Assembly (NCBI GenBank): GCA_963580455.1
Contig: OY756960.1
Span: forward strand, 29,819,238 to 29,883,237
Direction of reading: 5' to 3'
Source: Euonymus europaeus
Taxonomy: Eukaryota > Streptophyta > Magnoliopsida > Celastrales > Celastraceae
DNA length: 64,000 nt
Shown here in pieces: positions 53,095 to 63,801 of the stretch (position 1 is its first letter; each line of letters opens with the position of its first letter). The position numbers were made by a program, and so were the translations under genes. The notes beneath the pieces are model-generated. The model had not been told where the DNA came from and did not search any database. It was given only the letters and a program-made list of their open reading frames with translations.

Positions 53095-53734
53095 CGGAAT
53101 GAAGTATTAGTCTGCTTGATTGGACTTGTGAATTGTCATAGTTCATCTCAGGAATGTCTGTATGTTGTGTGAGGATGACATTCCATTCTTCTGTTTCATT
53201 ATTCATATTTTCTTTTCCTTACTAATTTTCATCTGCTATTCTTTACCCTCTTTTTTTTTTTTTTCTTTCTCCATGTCAACCAATGCAATTTCCGAAACAT
53301 TAAAAAAAACCTTCTTTTCTGTTTAATGACGGTTATTTGAGATTTAACTCTCATTTCCCTTTCTGTGCGACTTGGTAAGGTCTTCAAGTCCTACAGGGTT
53401 TTGGCCTTTTAGTTGTGAAAAATCATATGGTAGATAGAGATGACGCCAAAAATCTGGCTGAGTTATCATGCACAATAGGCTGCATCTATAAGACCCAATG
53501 CAAGATATTGAAATTGGGAAGATCCCTGTGGCACATAAGTACAAACAAGACAATTAGCAGTTTTCAGCAATTCCAATATTTAACAGCGTACATCGATTCC
53601 TATATTTTCACACGTGCACGTGCACGTGCACAATGAACACGCTGATAACCAAAGATCATATCAAGCAAATGTAAGTCAAGTTTGAAGGCAACTTTGTGTT
53701 GCATCTCTCGATAAGATTGATCACATTTCAATGA
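53095..53734. other. Convergent spacer, coiled-coil and kinesin genes
   Basis: Tail-to-tail 3' region of the two genes. It includes a T-run near 53250 and the triple CACGTG tract at 53611-53628. No gene seen. Confidence 0.6.
53611..53628. repeat. (CACGTG)3 hexanucleotide repeat
   Basis: Three consecutive CACGTG hexamers, each a palindromic G-box core for bHLH/bZIP factors. Its position downstream of two convergent genes makes a promoter role unlikely, so a short alternating purine/pyrimidine microsatellite is the simpler reading. Confidence 0.85.
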
Positions 53735-56700
53735 CTAATTGAAAAGATCCCCGACTTCCTTTTTCATCATCTCTTTGATCTGAGTAGATGGAATGACAAC
53801 AGTAAATAATTTCACAAGTAAATACTCAGTTAATAAAGTAATGACTCAGTTAATAAAGCAAAAATATATGTGCAAGTAGATGGAAATACCTGTTTGGCTG
53901 AAAGTCCAATATCCTTCAAATCATCAACCTGTGAGATAGAGAAGAAAACATAAAATGGACGGCCAATAGTCAATAGTAAAACCTAAGAAGCAATTATTAA
54001 AGATAAACACAGACAAATTCAATGTAGCAGGCGAATCACTTACACTTTTAAAGGGCTCTGGTGACTTTTCACGGAGCTCAAGTATATAGGTAGCTCTCTT
54101 CTCACCAATTCCCTGTATGGGTGCATCAGATTACTTCCTATATTCTAATGCTATGAAAAAAATTATTGATTCAAAATACTGAAATTTAAGCTCACCTTCA
54201 ATTTTTTCAACTCCTCCCTGTACATAAGAGACATAAAAGGTTAGTTTTTTTGCTTCTCTTTTTTAGTTTATATACAAGATAGAAGTGAGATCTAGACCAA
54301 GTTACAAACAGAACATGGTAAAATCACAGCTATGAGACTATCATTTGCAATCCCTACACCTGAAGTTCTCAAACGACATTATTATGTCATTCAATCCGAA
54401 TATCCGATTGCTTAAGAGAAATGTTTCAAGATTCTTTATCTATACACGTCTATTTCAATAATGATTTATTGTTAGTAGTCATAGATTCTCAAGAAGACAC
54501 CTACCAAAAGTACATAAATATCATATATAGCATATGAAGACGGTACTTACTTGCCAGCTGAATTTAGGAAGTTAACATATCCTTGGACAAGAGACTTCTG
54601 CAGCATCAAAATTAATTTGGAATTATCAATGGCAACAATAGTGCATGATCATGTGAAAATAAATGTGGAAGAAAATATTCAACCTTCATTCCAGCACTAC
54701 ATGCGCTGAATTTTTCCCAAGGACCAGCTACTTCACATTTCCCATCAACTTTCACACTTTGCTCAGGAGTTTTTGGTTCCCTGATGTCATGAGGGGTTGG
54801 GGCATCATTCTTTGTGGGCATCTCCATGCATAATGGAGTTGATGAATAATAAAGATGTTTGAGTTTATTTGATAACTCTTGTAATTGTGCACTAACTGGT
54901 GGTGATCCACCTTCATTCATGAGTGAACTGTGGTTTTCCTTATCTAAGTTTTGACCTGTAATGTAATAAAATATGACAGTAGCCTAAGTATGACAATTAT
55001 AGCAAAAGCTCATATTCATGTCTGGAAAATTGGCTCTGAAATTTTGAGTTTAAATGTCAATACCTTCTCCAACAAAACCAAGAGCAGTTGTGACATCCAT
55101 GATTATAGGGGTAACTCGTTCAAAACCTTTTTCACCATGGACAGAGGAATCCTATGAAGTTTGGTAAAAAAGATTTGAGGTTTGCAATCTCTACTTTAGC
55201 AAAAAAAGACAAAAAAACACAAGAAGTTTTATGACCTTTTGCGGTGTGCTACTTTCCTGTGCATCAGAAGCTGACAAAGGGAAAACTTCCTGACAGGAAA
55301 ATTGTGTTAGTTTCAAATCAATTTAAAGAACATCAAAAATAGAATCTTTAGTTTATTTAAATCTTAGAATGGTGAGTGTTACCTTTTCCCAGGTAGAAGA
55401 AGATTCCTCATCCTTCTGAGCATCAGCCAACAATTTTTCCTGTAGATGATGTAAAATTATCAAACATAGCGAAATGATGCCAACAACATGTAGCCAGTAA
55501 AAGTAAGAAATAAAATAATAACGATAATATTAATAATGATTATGAGAATAATAGAAAAAACGGAACCATCACCTGCAGTGGTACTATTTCAGTGGGAGCA
55601 TTCAAAGTGAACTCGTCCTATAAAAGGTGCACAATTCAGTATTGCATTCAACTGGTATATTTTACAGCATATTGGCATATATTCAAATTTCCTAATTGAC
55701 TATTAACAAAGATCAAATGAAATATTTTAGAAAACCATACCTCTTTCTTTATCAAATCTTCAATAGTGGACACGTTATTCAAGGAGGAACTTGTCTACAA
55801 TGAAATTTAGCACTTTATCAAAACTTGGAAAAATTTATCATGTAATGTCAATAATTTCCAGGCAGATTTTACTTCTCCTGATATGCTTAACAAAGTTACA
55901 TTTCTAACTAACCTTCCAAGTATGTTCATGTTAGTTTTTATTCTTTTTTGTAAGTGAGATGAATGAAAACTGGACATTTGGTATAAATAAAATATAGAAT
56001 ACCTTTTCAGACATCTTTTCAGGTTTGGCCAAATGACTTGCCTCATCAAATAATTTCCTTCAAATACAAAATAAATAAATTTTAATTGGATAATTCAAAT
56101 TATGCACAAAAGACTGAAAAGAGAAAAGAAAGATGCCTCAAGCTTGTTACAACTAGGAAACACGCAAATACCTTGCTTTAATGGTAGAAACCATACTCTT
56201 GGGTTTCTTCTCATAAATGCGAACTCGTGAGCCAGTTTTTGTTGTATTGCCTGAAATGTTTCCACGTAACTGGCTCTTCTGTGAGGAAAGAATTGTTGGT
56301 CTCGCTGAATGATTGATTTTCTTTATGGACTCTGGGACAGCTCTACTAACACCTTGACAGGCCCGAGATGCTAAGCTTAACATGTAAATTGAATCTTGGC
56401 AGAAAGATGGATTCTGCATCCAGTAAATTTTAGGAAGTCAGATGATTGAATACGAGTATGAAAACGCTAAATTGAATAACATCCTAGAGTTAAAAAGATA
56501 AAGCCTTACCAGACAATTGATCATCAAAAGTCTTCCAGTGCCGCCCAAGGAATCACTTAATAAGTGAGTTAGTTTACTCTCTCTGTACGGCACGTGGCTT
56601 TCATTGTGATTCAAAGAATAAACAACACTTTGTAAAGCATATAGAGCCTTATTGATCATATTATTCTCAACCATATTGAAGCCATCAACACTCTTCCTTC

Positions 56701-58690
56701 TATCTTCATAACCTGATTAAGGAGACATCAACCAAGAAGTTGAAACTAAATACATTCAACCACAAAAATGCTGCTGTGTTAGTTTTTGAGACATGTCATA
56801 ACAAAAGCCAACAAATATCAACGTGATTTTGGTAAAGAATTAAGACCTGCCATATCAACAAAATTCATCTTGGCCACACAATCAGTATCTGACTTTGCAC
56901 CATTGGGTGATACAAGTACAATTAAGCCCTTGTGACTCCTATGAGGGAGTTCTGCTCCTATTTTCAGCAAATGTTTACGATAACTAGGCCTACCCACTAT
57001 TAAATTTTGAAATTCTGAAATGGATTTCACTGGAACCTGAGGAAATGCAAAAGGGAAAGTGAAGGGAGTGAAACATGACACATAAACAATTAGAGATAAA
57101 TTTATAAACATGACACCAAATTTTGAAAAAACGAATGATACAACTTGCCTGAGACAGTCCTTTAATTTTCCCTTGAGCATCCAGCAATATTGGAACTTCC
57201 GGCTGTTTTGGATCTAGAAGATCATACACATGGTCATGCAAAATCTCATAGAAAGATGCAGTGACTGATTTTCCATTTTCGTTGGCCTTGGACAGAATTT
57301 CAGCCATTGCTAGCACCGCTAAACCTGGTTTCTCTTCGGATCCCTTCAATATTAAACATCTTCATCAGCCAGTTATCTAGTTTTCCTAGATACACAAAGT
57401 TATCTCGAGTAATATTATGAAAATAATGGATGATAGATATTTGACCTGAATGACATGAGTCTTTCCGCTACCTCTTGCTCCATATGCAATGACACTTGCA
57501 TGATGCCCATAAAAAACCCCAGAAATTAGGGGTTCTATTTCTCTTTTAAAAAAAAATTCATTGTCTTCATTTCTCTCATAGCAATAATCCAATTCCCAGT
57601 ACTCCTTGCGACTGCATGAATACAAAGTATAATGCCACACATAGCTCTGACTGAAGTCAGTTTAACCACTCTGAGTAGTATAACCAATTTCATAGAAGAG
57701 TGGGAATTGAAATCCGGTATTACTTTTTCATACTTTCAAAGAAAACCAAAAACCGGCTTTGCTATCTTAACAAAGGTCTCGTATAAGCCAAGACTCAACT
57801 TAAATTATTTGTTTTTTTTTCCCATGTCCTTCTCATCAAACAAAAAGGTGGATCAAAGGGCTTCACAAATTAAAAAGCACAAATATCTTAGTTCAGTTTT
57901 CTAGAACACTAGAAAATGTAAAAGATATAATAAATGGTCATGCTAGTTGTTCTTACTACACTGCATTCTTCTGAGAAAATAAAAAAGATTGTTTAGAATT
58001 TAGATTAATCAAGATAATAAACACCTTTCTTCCTTCTTTCTTTAGCTTCTTCAAATTCAGGCATACAGATAGTTCATCAAATCACCCCTGATGCATTCAA
58101 TCAAGCTGAGTAAAAGAAATTCAATTCTCTAACTTTTCCGTTTGTTTTTAATACCATTGGTAACCAAAGAATACACTCTTCCCTAATAATGAAGAATTTG
58201 CAAACCCCTAAATGATTAGAAACGTGTGCATGATCAATTTCAGCTACCAAAGAGAGCACAGATGCTCTTAGTGCTGTTCAAGATTTCATTTGAAGCAAAG
58301 AAAAACACACAACCAAACCATACATCAAACGGAAAATTCCTTAAAATTAGGTCAAAATTCAACTTAGCAACTTATCTTAGCCTTTTCTTTATTTTTCCGA
58401 CCAAACACAAGGCAAAATCTTCTCTGTATTAAGGAAACATCGCAAGAAAAGTGAGAATCATGAAGCAAATACATATGAGAAGTTATTTACCTAGCCGATT
58501 TGTCCGCCAAAGAGATTGTCACGCTCTCAGACGCGTCTCCCTTGGTCTTATGAACCGAAATCCAAGGCGACGCTGCTGTCGCTGAAGCAGACGCAACCTC
58601 CAGATCCGAAAATTCTCTTATCTTCCCCACAACTCGAACCTTCCGCGCCTGGTTCATCAACTTGTTCCGCCGCGGTGTCGGTGTAGCCAT
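53735..58690 (-). CDS. KIN10C: Kinesin, KIN-10 type (KIF22/Kid-like) with C-terminal HhH
   Basis: A microtubule motor of 680 residues in 18 exons: 58491-58690, 57446-57611, 57149-57343, 56847-57036, 56510-56712, 56172-56413, 56003-56057, 55741-55794, 55573-55617, 55383-55439, 55236-55289, 55064-55151, 54684-54955, 54551-54597, 54196-54217, 54044-54112, 53890-53928 and 53735-53779. The motor (~18-375) starts KVRVVGKIREF and has the P-loop GARGSGKT (~111), a reduced switch I region (ELPHRSHKGLIVLV), switch II FVDMAG, and NKALYALQSVV with VPYRESKLTHLLSDSLGGTG. The tail is low complexity, and the C-terminus has a helix-hairpin-helix (KLKGIGEKRATYILELREKS, DDLKDIGLSAKQ) as in KIF22-type chromokinesins. 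Exon 3 ends at a GC donor (CAG|GCAAGT). Role in mitosis or the phragmoplast is inferred from family. KIN-10C is my best assignment. Confidence 0.9.
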
Positions 58691-59103
58691 GTAAAAGGGC
58701 AAGAGAAATAGCTTCGAGTCTGATGAAATTTTCGATCGCAAGAGAGATTAATTCCGGGTGGGTGTCTTTAGGTGATGATAGTCAGACGAAGAGGACTGTT
58801 AAGGTTTTGTTCGGGCCGAATGGATGTGATTCATACTCATCCTGATTTGGTTAGCTTCTTTGGGAAACAGCCGTTAAGGCTTTCAAATTTCGATTACTTG
58901 GCGCTCCTCTGCGTCCAAACAAACAAATTCAAGGGTATTTTTGTCCAAACGAACAATATAAAACGGTGCGTTCCGTTTTTGGGTTCACTGGCTCACAAAA
59001 CTCAGATTTAAATTGTTTTCTTTTTAATGTAAAGTCCCAAAAAAAAAACGCAATTTTATTTTCCCGTCTTTTTTCTCCTGGACCAAACAGGGTGAATTTT
59101 AGG
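58691..59103. promoter_or_regulatory. Bidirectional promoter region, kinesin and CHCH-like genes
   Basis: The two start codons are 413 bp apart, head to head. A TATA-like TATAAAA at 58956-58962 lies about 140 bp upstream of the CHCH-like ATG, suitably placed for a short leader. No clear TATA was seen for the kinesin side. Shared control is inference. Confidence 0.45.
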
Positions 59104-59295
59104 ATGGAAGAGAAGAGCGTGAAGAAGATCATGTCGCCGTGTGATGTGGAGGCACTGAAGAAGTGCTTGGAGGAGAACCAAGGTGACTATGTGAAGTGCC
59201 AGTCGCAGATTGAGGCCTTCAAGTCTTCTTGTTCGATCAAGAAACCAAATCCCTCTTCCAATTCGTCCCTAAACGTCAACAACCTGAAAGAATAA
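59104..59295 (+). CDS. Small CHCH-like protein (twin cysteine pairs)
   Basis: An intronless 63-residue protein. Two helix-like segments each carry a cysteine pair: SPCDVEALKKCLEEN (C13-x7-C21) and VKCQSQIEAFKSSCS (C32-x10-C43). This resembles the coiled-coil-helix-coiled-coil-helix fold of small proteins imported into the mitochondrial intermembrane space and oxidised there, although the spacing is not the classical x9. The last 18 residues are Ser/Asn-rich. The frame is open upstream to 58966, but the ATG at 59104 gives the expected short protein and lies after the TATA-like site. Candidate roles (respiratory-complex assembly) are family inference only. Confidence 0.75.
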   Translation: MEEKSVKKIMSPCDVEALKKCLEENQGDYVKCQSQIEAFKSSCSIKKPNPSSNSSLNVNNLKE

Positions 59296-59896
59296 GCCGG
59301 TTCTTGATATTCAATGTACAACCTCCTTGGAAGCTTGCTTTATTTATCGATTCAATTACTTTTTAATTTTGCAGTGTGTGGAATTGGCCAGACTTTATGG
59401 AAATTTGTTGAAGTACAATTTTGATTCTGACTTTTTAAGCAGTTATAACCTGAATTTGTTGTCACTTCTGTTTGGAACCAAACAGGACTGGATTTTTGTC
59501 TGTTTTGTATAATAATATGTAAAACGAAAGGATTGCTTATCAGGAAAAAATTTATTCAAGGTTGAGCAAAGTGACAAATTTATTTCTTCGCGTTATAAAA
59601 GAATGTGCTGGTTCTGTTGGAAACAGATTAGGGTTCACAACACGAGGTTTGCTCGGTATGACACATAAAACAATCTTGATGAAGGATCGCTTTGAAGAGT
59701 AAAATGCGGCCTATCATCAGAAGAAAGGATTAAAAACAGCACAGAAGCTTTAGAAAGGTAGCAACAACTAGGGTTTTCAAATTGAAGTTCTTCTTTTGTT
59801 GAATAATCCAAGAATCATATTGAAAAAAATAAAAGAAAAACAAGTGCTATGTAATTTGAAGTGTGAAAGAAGTTAAAAAGAGGGAATTTTAGGCAG
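59296..59896. other. Spacer after the CHCH-like gene
   Basis: Convergent region between the CHCH-like 3' UTR and the 3' end of the P4H-like pseudogene. No feature recognised. Confidence 0.5.
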
Positions 59897-60604
59897 TCAG
59901 CACACATTGCAGCTCTTCCTACATCTACCATAATAATCAGGGGAACCCATCATAAACATAGGCTTCCTTTGCATTCTTCGATAACGGCCCACTGGAAGCT
60001 ATTGTCATCCTCATGAGTGCAATCACTGCCACCTGATTCAACTGAGACCTTTCTCCATCAGCGGTGCTGACAAAAAATAACTTCAAAGCATACCACATAT
60101 CACCATCAAGGGGACATCTAGCTTGACCGCTACTGGTATCAGGAGATGCATCGGAATGGCGTGTGAAGAAGAGAATTGCATTCCCTTTGATGGGTCTCGG
60201 GATATTACTAGTCTTTGTACAATCATACCAAATCTTCTTCTTCTGCTGCAATAGTATGAACAGAGGTGATGAGTATAACCAAAAAAAATAAAAAATGCTA
60301 TGAGATGATTCAGCTCTCACCTCTGAATTGGGGAACAGAATTTCACCACCTTGAGCGGCATTTGACAGACATAAAACAACTGTTCCCAGCGAAGGCCCAC
60401 TCAATTTTAACATTGATTTATTGCCATGGTAATAATCAGGTTATTAAAGAGAAACTGGAGAAATACTTCAATTCCAATAGCAAGGACTAGACAGCCGTAC
60501 TTAGACAAGAAAGGCCAAGAGACAGGGAAGATACCTTTGGGATTGAAAGTCCACGCTGAAATTCTTTCCTGAATCCTTGTGACCTTGTAATCCTAGAAAC
60601 AAAT

Positions 60605-61180
60605 AGCATCATTGTGAATCGCTGACAAATTCCAAGTAGTGCGACAATGCATTATTTTAGAATGAATTATCAGAGGACTGCAAGGGGCATGGTAGTAAGT
60701 AGCAAAGTTCCACCTGCAGTCCACATTTAGAAGTTGGTTAAGAGTACCAAATCCATAAAAGATGGCCAAACAGGATTGAAGTCAAAGACAATGACCAATG
60801 ACTAAAAACTATCCAAGGAAACAGTGACATAACTGTGTTAAATTGCAGACCTCAGAGAATCAGAAAGGGTTCGATGGTTCCAAAAAAACCAACAAAGTTA
60901 AATCTAAAAGAAGAGAATAACTGTATTTCTGAAACTAAATTTCCAGCATAATAAAATCTACCGAACTGGCATCCATTTAGTCTTTTACCTCAAGAAAAAA
61001 GGTCAAATAATACTGAAGTTAAGGGCACAAAACACAACTCAGAAAAGGGGTGGAATCTAATTCAACGTATAGTGGCAAGCAATGATAGATAATACAATAA
61101 TATGTAATCCGCATTTCTACAAATTTCTATGCACCCCAATGCACAGGATATGATCGCAGAAGCAAAGAAAAACATCAGAG
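60605..61180. other. Intron-like stretch of the P4H-like pseudogene
   Basis: Non-coding sequence between two recognisable P4H pieces. No repeat or open frame of note. Confidence 0.5.
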
Positions 61181-61260
61181 CTCACCTGTTCATCCCAAGG
61201 GGTTTCTGAACTTGAACCATCATTGCCTCCCAAAGTTATTTTTTTGAACCTCGTGCCTAA

Positions 61261-63299
61261 GGGCATCTCCAACAACAAGTATGCAAAATGGGGATGCAAA
61301 AAGGGTTTTGCATACTTGAATAGTGAAATGCAAATTCATTTGCATATTTTTCATTCTAGTGAACTCCAAAAAATTAGTATGTAAAATGAGTTTTCATTTT
61401 ATTTACCCATATATTTTGTTTCTATAAATATATTGATCTTCATTCATTTTATCAAGTCATTCACACACAAAAAATTCATCCTCAGTGTGAGCCAAACATA
61501 CACTGAAGTATAAGTGTCCATGAATGTGATTCACACATATAGCAGCATACTCATCTTGAGATTTAGCCCACGAGATAGATAAGTTTGCTAACTAGTATAT
61601 AAATTCTTGTCTCGCATCTAAACACATGAATGAAAAACACAATATACATGAATCACTGGCCAAACCACACACCAAGAACATCAACTCACTGCTTGAATTA
61701 GAAATAAGTTCATGTAACTACTATGAGCCACACAAACATAGGCAATTCAAACAGTAATTCAATGAAGAAACTACCAAAGCTAATAACAAAACTCAATTGT
61801 AAATGATGAGAGTTTTCTGTGAACACTCTAAATTAATATAGGCAATCTTAGATGATCTAAAGTAGAAGTAATATCTCATCATCTCTTCTTTTAGATTGCC
61901 GTACAACATTCACATTTGAGTTAGACTAGTTTTAATCAGCAGCCTCCTAATATCATAACATTCTTCTATAACGGACATCACTGCTGGTCATATGATCTTC
62001 TATCAATATCTAAAAGTATGCCAAAAAGCAGCAATTCCATAAACTAGACAATTAGTTAACATGTGATTCAACTGGTTATTTGGTTATTTTGTTAAGTGTT
62101 AAACATAACAGTAAAATCATAGGCCAACTCATGGATGGTTGACATCCAAACAACTGCAAATCAAGAAAGTAATACCAGCAAGGCCAATTCTAGTGCCAAA
62201 TGCAAGAATTGGCACCGGTTATACCTAGTCAAATGCAAAAATTGACATCAAAACACTAAAGCCTGTTGACACAAATACAAGAGAATCCAAACCAAATCAA
62301 AAACCCATCTTCTAACATCTGAATTGATAATGCCTTAACAAGCAATTGAAAAGAAAAGAAAAGAAATGTTTAAACAAAATGCACTGGAGTTGTTCTTGTT
62401 AATCATCAAAGAATGCCCTAATCAACCTACAAGTGAATGGAGAGCATAATATATAACTCTGGGCTCTTAATCAAGGCATTAATCGGAATATACGAGAGTC
62501 TAAAAAAATTGTCATTGAAACACATAAATTACAAAACAGAGCAATCGAAACTACAAACCGAAACAAACGCAAAGGACATGCAGGGCAAGAGGAGATACAA
62601 ACACAACCCGCAAAAACAACATTATCTCCTTCGCTCCTTGACCCGTTCATCAGCAATAAGCTTTGGTTTTCCTTGTAGTTCTTTTATGCGTTCTACCTCT
62701 AAATGGGGGATCTTTAGCTAATAGACTTTTACTGAGAAGGTAACCACCAGATCATTGATTATCAAGCAACTGCAGAGAATGACGAGAATGCATTACGAAA
62801 ACGAGCAAGCAAACCCAAATCGACACTTTTAGAGTCTAACGCATCACATCGATAAATTACCAAACCTGATATTCTTCACATATATCACTGTAGTAAAAAT
62901 TTCTCTGAGGAAGAGAAATTCAATTGTACCTGTCAAATGAAGGAGGATCGATTGAGGAAGAGGATCGTGCAATCATTGTCGATCTTGACGACCCAGTCAG
63001 TGAAACAAACTCTTTCTGGTTTTGATTCTACTTATAGCTCAATCGGGGATTTTAATGGATGTCGTGTGCTTGATGAGGGAGATCGAGTTACTATTCATAG
63101 TCGTTGAGCAACGATAACTTCCTCCCGCGATCGTTTACGACTTGCCTTCGTAGGTCGTATATTTGGGAACTCGATATGGGGTCGCAAATTTCCGACCCCA
63201 TATACGACCTCTGTTGGCAACAAGAAAAGCCAAGAATGAAGCTGCATATTGTCCGTTGGAGCTATCCGACCTCATATGCATCTCCTGTTGGAGATGCCC
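61261..63299. mobile_element. Harbinger/Tourist-type element with TAA duplication
   Basis: A 2,039 bp element whose ends are inverted repeats: GGGCATCTCCAACA at 61261, and TGTTGGAGATGCCC (one gap base into the element) ending at 63299. TAA flanks both ends (61258-61260 and 63300-63302). No transposase was found, so it is non-autonomous. On the minus strand, two coding-like pieces with splice signals are visible: about 62918-62977 (ATGATTGCACGATCC..., reading MIARSSSSIDPPSFDR, then a GT donor) and about 62631-62729 (after an AG, reading LEVERIKELQGKPKLIADER to a TAA). They suggest a captured host exon pair, but I do not recognise the parent gene. It lies within the P4H-like pseudogene. Confidence 0.75.
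63173..63203. repeat. Hairpin near the Tourist-type element's right end
   Basis: ATATGGGGTCG and CGACCCCATAT are perfect 11 bp complements separated by 8-9 nt. They sit about 100 bp from the element terminus and could form a stem in single strand or transcript. Related TCGTATA/TACGACCT words nearby extend the imperfect pairing. Confidence 0.75.
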
Positions 63300-63801
63300 T
63301 AAGGTCAACATTAGTGATTCAAACTAGTTTGACCATCAATATATAGAATATAAGTCATTGGACTTTTACCAATGACATTAGGTAATCACACTCCTCATCC
63401 GACAGAAAACCTTCATACATGATACATGAACACCCTAATGCAAGAAAATACATCATTTTTTATTAAGCCAGCTTCTGATAGTCCGATGGCAAGTAGTACT
63501 ATATTAGCATAATTAGGTAAAGTGTAGTGATCCTAAGAAATCTAGTATAATTCAAGAAAAACTTCACTTGTTTATCACATAAGACAACCTGCTTGATTGT
63601 TGAGCATAGTAGCCTTAAATGCATTATCTACCTACCATAAGAATGAATGAGCATCAGGTTTATTGAAGTACCTGACCAGCTGACCTTGGTTGCCAAGAGA
63701 GTTGGACAACTCGTGATGGGTCAACTCTGTTGTTACTGATTGAAAGCCCCAATTGTACGAAAGGGTCATGGTTTGACTCTTTATCCCGTAATTCCTTTCG
63801 G

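Larger units (their letters stand above)
59897..63801 (-). pseudogene. Prolyl 4-hydroxylase (P4H12-like) pseudogene split by a transposon
   Basis: Pieces of a plant P4H, a 2-oxoglutarate/Fe(II) oxygenase of the secretory pathway, lie in order: 63685-63801 (RKELRDKESNHDPFVQLG, RVVQLSWQPR), about 63372-63437 (GFLSDEECDYLMSL), near 61186-61260 (RFKKITLGGNDGSSSETPWD), 60534-60594 (DYKVTRIQERISAWTF) and 59897-60525 (LKLSGPSLGTVVLCLSNAAQ, GGEILFPNSE, KGNAILFFTRHSDASPD, ending in an ShKT-like PDYYGRCRKSCNVC). Lesions: a 7 bp direct duplication (ATACATG twice, 63415-63428) shifts the frame; tandem TAA stops precede PDYYHGNKS; the ShKT region lies in three frames; the distal Fe-ligand His of the usual HxxCP is Gln (GQARCP). 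A 2 kb transposon sits at 61261-63299. The 5' end with signal peptide is not clear and may lie beyond the window. Confidence 0.8.

Noticed and set aside
62471..62656. 61-codon cysteine-rich minus-strand frame inside the Tourist-type element
   Set aside because: It overlaps the possible captured exon in another frame and shows no conserved spacing; I treat it as a shadow frame.
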